A program made the translations under genes and the position numbers. From contig NZ_NRRY01000001.1 in assembly GCF_016583905.1 (NCBI RefSeq), positions 62,001 through 126,000 of the forward strand: DNA of 64,000 nt, in the 5' to 3' direction. A model generated the notes under the pieces. That model worked only from the letters and a program-made list of their open reading frames with translations, was not told the origin of the DNA and ran no database searches. Each line of letters starts with the position of its first letter. Position 1 is the first letter of the stretch. This DNA comes from Lamprobacter modestohalophilus. GTDB taxonomy: Bacteria > Pseudomonadota > Gammaproteobacteria > Chromatiales > Chromatiaceae. Shown piece after piece: positions 63,327-64,000 of the stretch.

Positions 63327-64000
63327 ATGAACCCCTTGTCTCACATCGATCCGGATGATCCCTATCCGGACAGCGACGGGCAGCCGATGGCCGATAACAC
63401 CGAGCAGTATGAGTGGCTGGTCAAGATCAAGGAGAACCTGGAGATCCTGTTTGCCGATGACCCAAACGTCTTCATTGCCGGCGATCTGCTCTGGTACCCG
63501 GTGCCCGATCGGCGCGAGACTGGTCCGATCGCGCCGGATGTCTTTGTCGTCTTCGGCCGGCCCAAGGGGCGACGGGGCTCCTATCGGCAGTGGGAAGAGG
63601 ACGGCATCGCGCCGCAGGTCGCCTTTGAGATCCTCTCCCCATCGAACAGCGTCAAGGAGATGGCCGACAAGCTGGACTTCTATGATCGCTACGGGGTCGA
63701 GGAATACTACGTCTACGACCCGGATCGGCACACACTCGGCATCTGGACCCGTCAAGGCGGCGATCGGTCTTCGTCCGTGCCAGAGGCTGCGGGCGAGGCC
63801 AAGTCGGCACCAGGCAGCCCGGATCACCGCCCAAGGCTCGTCCGCCAGTCGCATATCCACGGCTGGAGCAGCCCACTGCTAGGGGTGCGTTTCGCGATGA
63901 CTCCCCAGACGCTCTTGCTGTTCTACCCCAATGGCCAGCCATTCTTGACCTCAGTGGAGCTGGCCCGGCGCGCCGCGGAGGCCGTTGAGCGGGCGGAGCA
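63327..64000 (+). CDS. Uma2-family endonuclease-like protein, partial (cut by right edge)
   Basis: MNPLSHIDPDDPYPDSDGQP is followed by the PD-(D/E)XK-like Uma2 (PF05685) pattern: FIAGDLLWYPV, PIAPDVFVVFG, PQVAFEILSPSNSVKEMADKL, FYDRYGVEEYYVYDP. The Asp and Glu of APDV and AFEIL are the candidate metal ligands. The C-terminal part becomes a charged helix (ELARRAAEAVERAE), typical of the family, and continues beyond the window. The ATG 63327 has ggagc seven bases before it. The role of Uma2 proteins is unknown; they are usually multicopy. Confidence 0.85.
   Translation, partial: MNPLSHIDPDDPYPDSDGQPMADNTEQYEWLVKIKENLEILFADDPNVFIAGDLLWYPVPDRRETGPIAPDVFVVFGRPKGRRGSYRQWEEDGIAPQVAFEILSPSNSVKEMADKLDFYDRYGVEEYYVYDPDRHTLGIWTRQGGDRSSSVPEAAGEAKSAPGSPDHRPRLVRQSHIHGWSSPLLGVRFAMTPQTLLLFYPNGQPFLTSVELARRAAEAVERAE

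Overview
The window is GC-rich, densely packed DNA from a gammaproteobacterium. Its housekeeping genes (rlmKL, oxyR, ileS and an srmB-type helicase) are of gammaproteobacterial type. The large signalling repertoire, the bacteriophytochrome, the antiporter-like subunits and the tandem AAA/PD-(D/E)XK genes would fit a Chromatiales (purple sulfur bacterium-like) host. That family-level placement is an inference. I saw no rRNA, tRNA, CRISPR array or insertion sequence.

Layout. 0-4.4 kb: a minus-strand, stop/start-overlapping operon of complex-I/Mrp-like membrane subunits, cut by the left edge. 4.5-19.1 kb: a tandem cupin protein, a large 2OG-Fe(II) oxygenase, a membrane diguanylate cyclase, a TPR-methyltransferase, rlmKL and oxyR (overlapping), then a plus-strand trio of small domain protein, HDOD protein and degenerate-GGDEF/EAL protein. 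19.3-29.1 kb: an accessory region with two tandem AAA-ATPase/PD-(D/E)XK paralogues, an AbiEi/AbiEii pair, ileS out of its usual context, a DUF433 gene with a probable toxin stub, and HicAB. 29.3-58.6 kb: a signalling island with five hybrid histidine kinases, a CHASE-PAS-GGDEF cyclase, two REC-HD-GYP phosphodiesterases, a REC-REC-kinase protein and a bacteriophytochrome made only of the photosensory core. 58.9-64 kb: the srmB-type helicase, a PIN plus Xre-ImmA/IrrE pair, an orphan MbcA/ParS-type antitoxin and a Uma2-family gene cut by the right edge.

The most interesting functional unit is the minus-strand run 52574 to 35549. The phytochrome is followed, with gaps of 52 bases or less or with overlaps, by a hybrid kinase, a REC-HD-GYP, a REC-REC-kinase protein and two more hybrid kinases. 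It reads as a light (or redox)-headed phosphorelay that ends in c-di-GMP breakdown. With the other GGDEF and EAL proteins there are five c-di-GMP-related proteins in about 50 kb.

The most unusual structural property is a recurring insertion of low-complexity, in-frame repeat tracts into otherwise conserved proteins. These include IleRS, RlmKL, the ATPase domain of a histidine kinase, the PD-(D/E)XK domains and a C-terminal tail on OxyR. In non-coding gaps the arrays instead often have a period of 7 or 14 bases. This suggests one repeat-generating process filtered by reading-frame selection.
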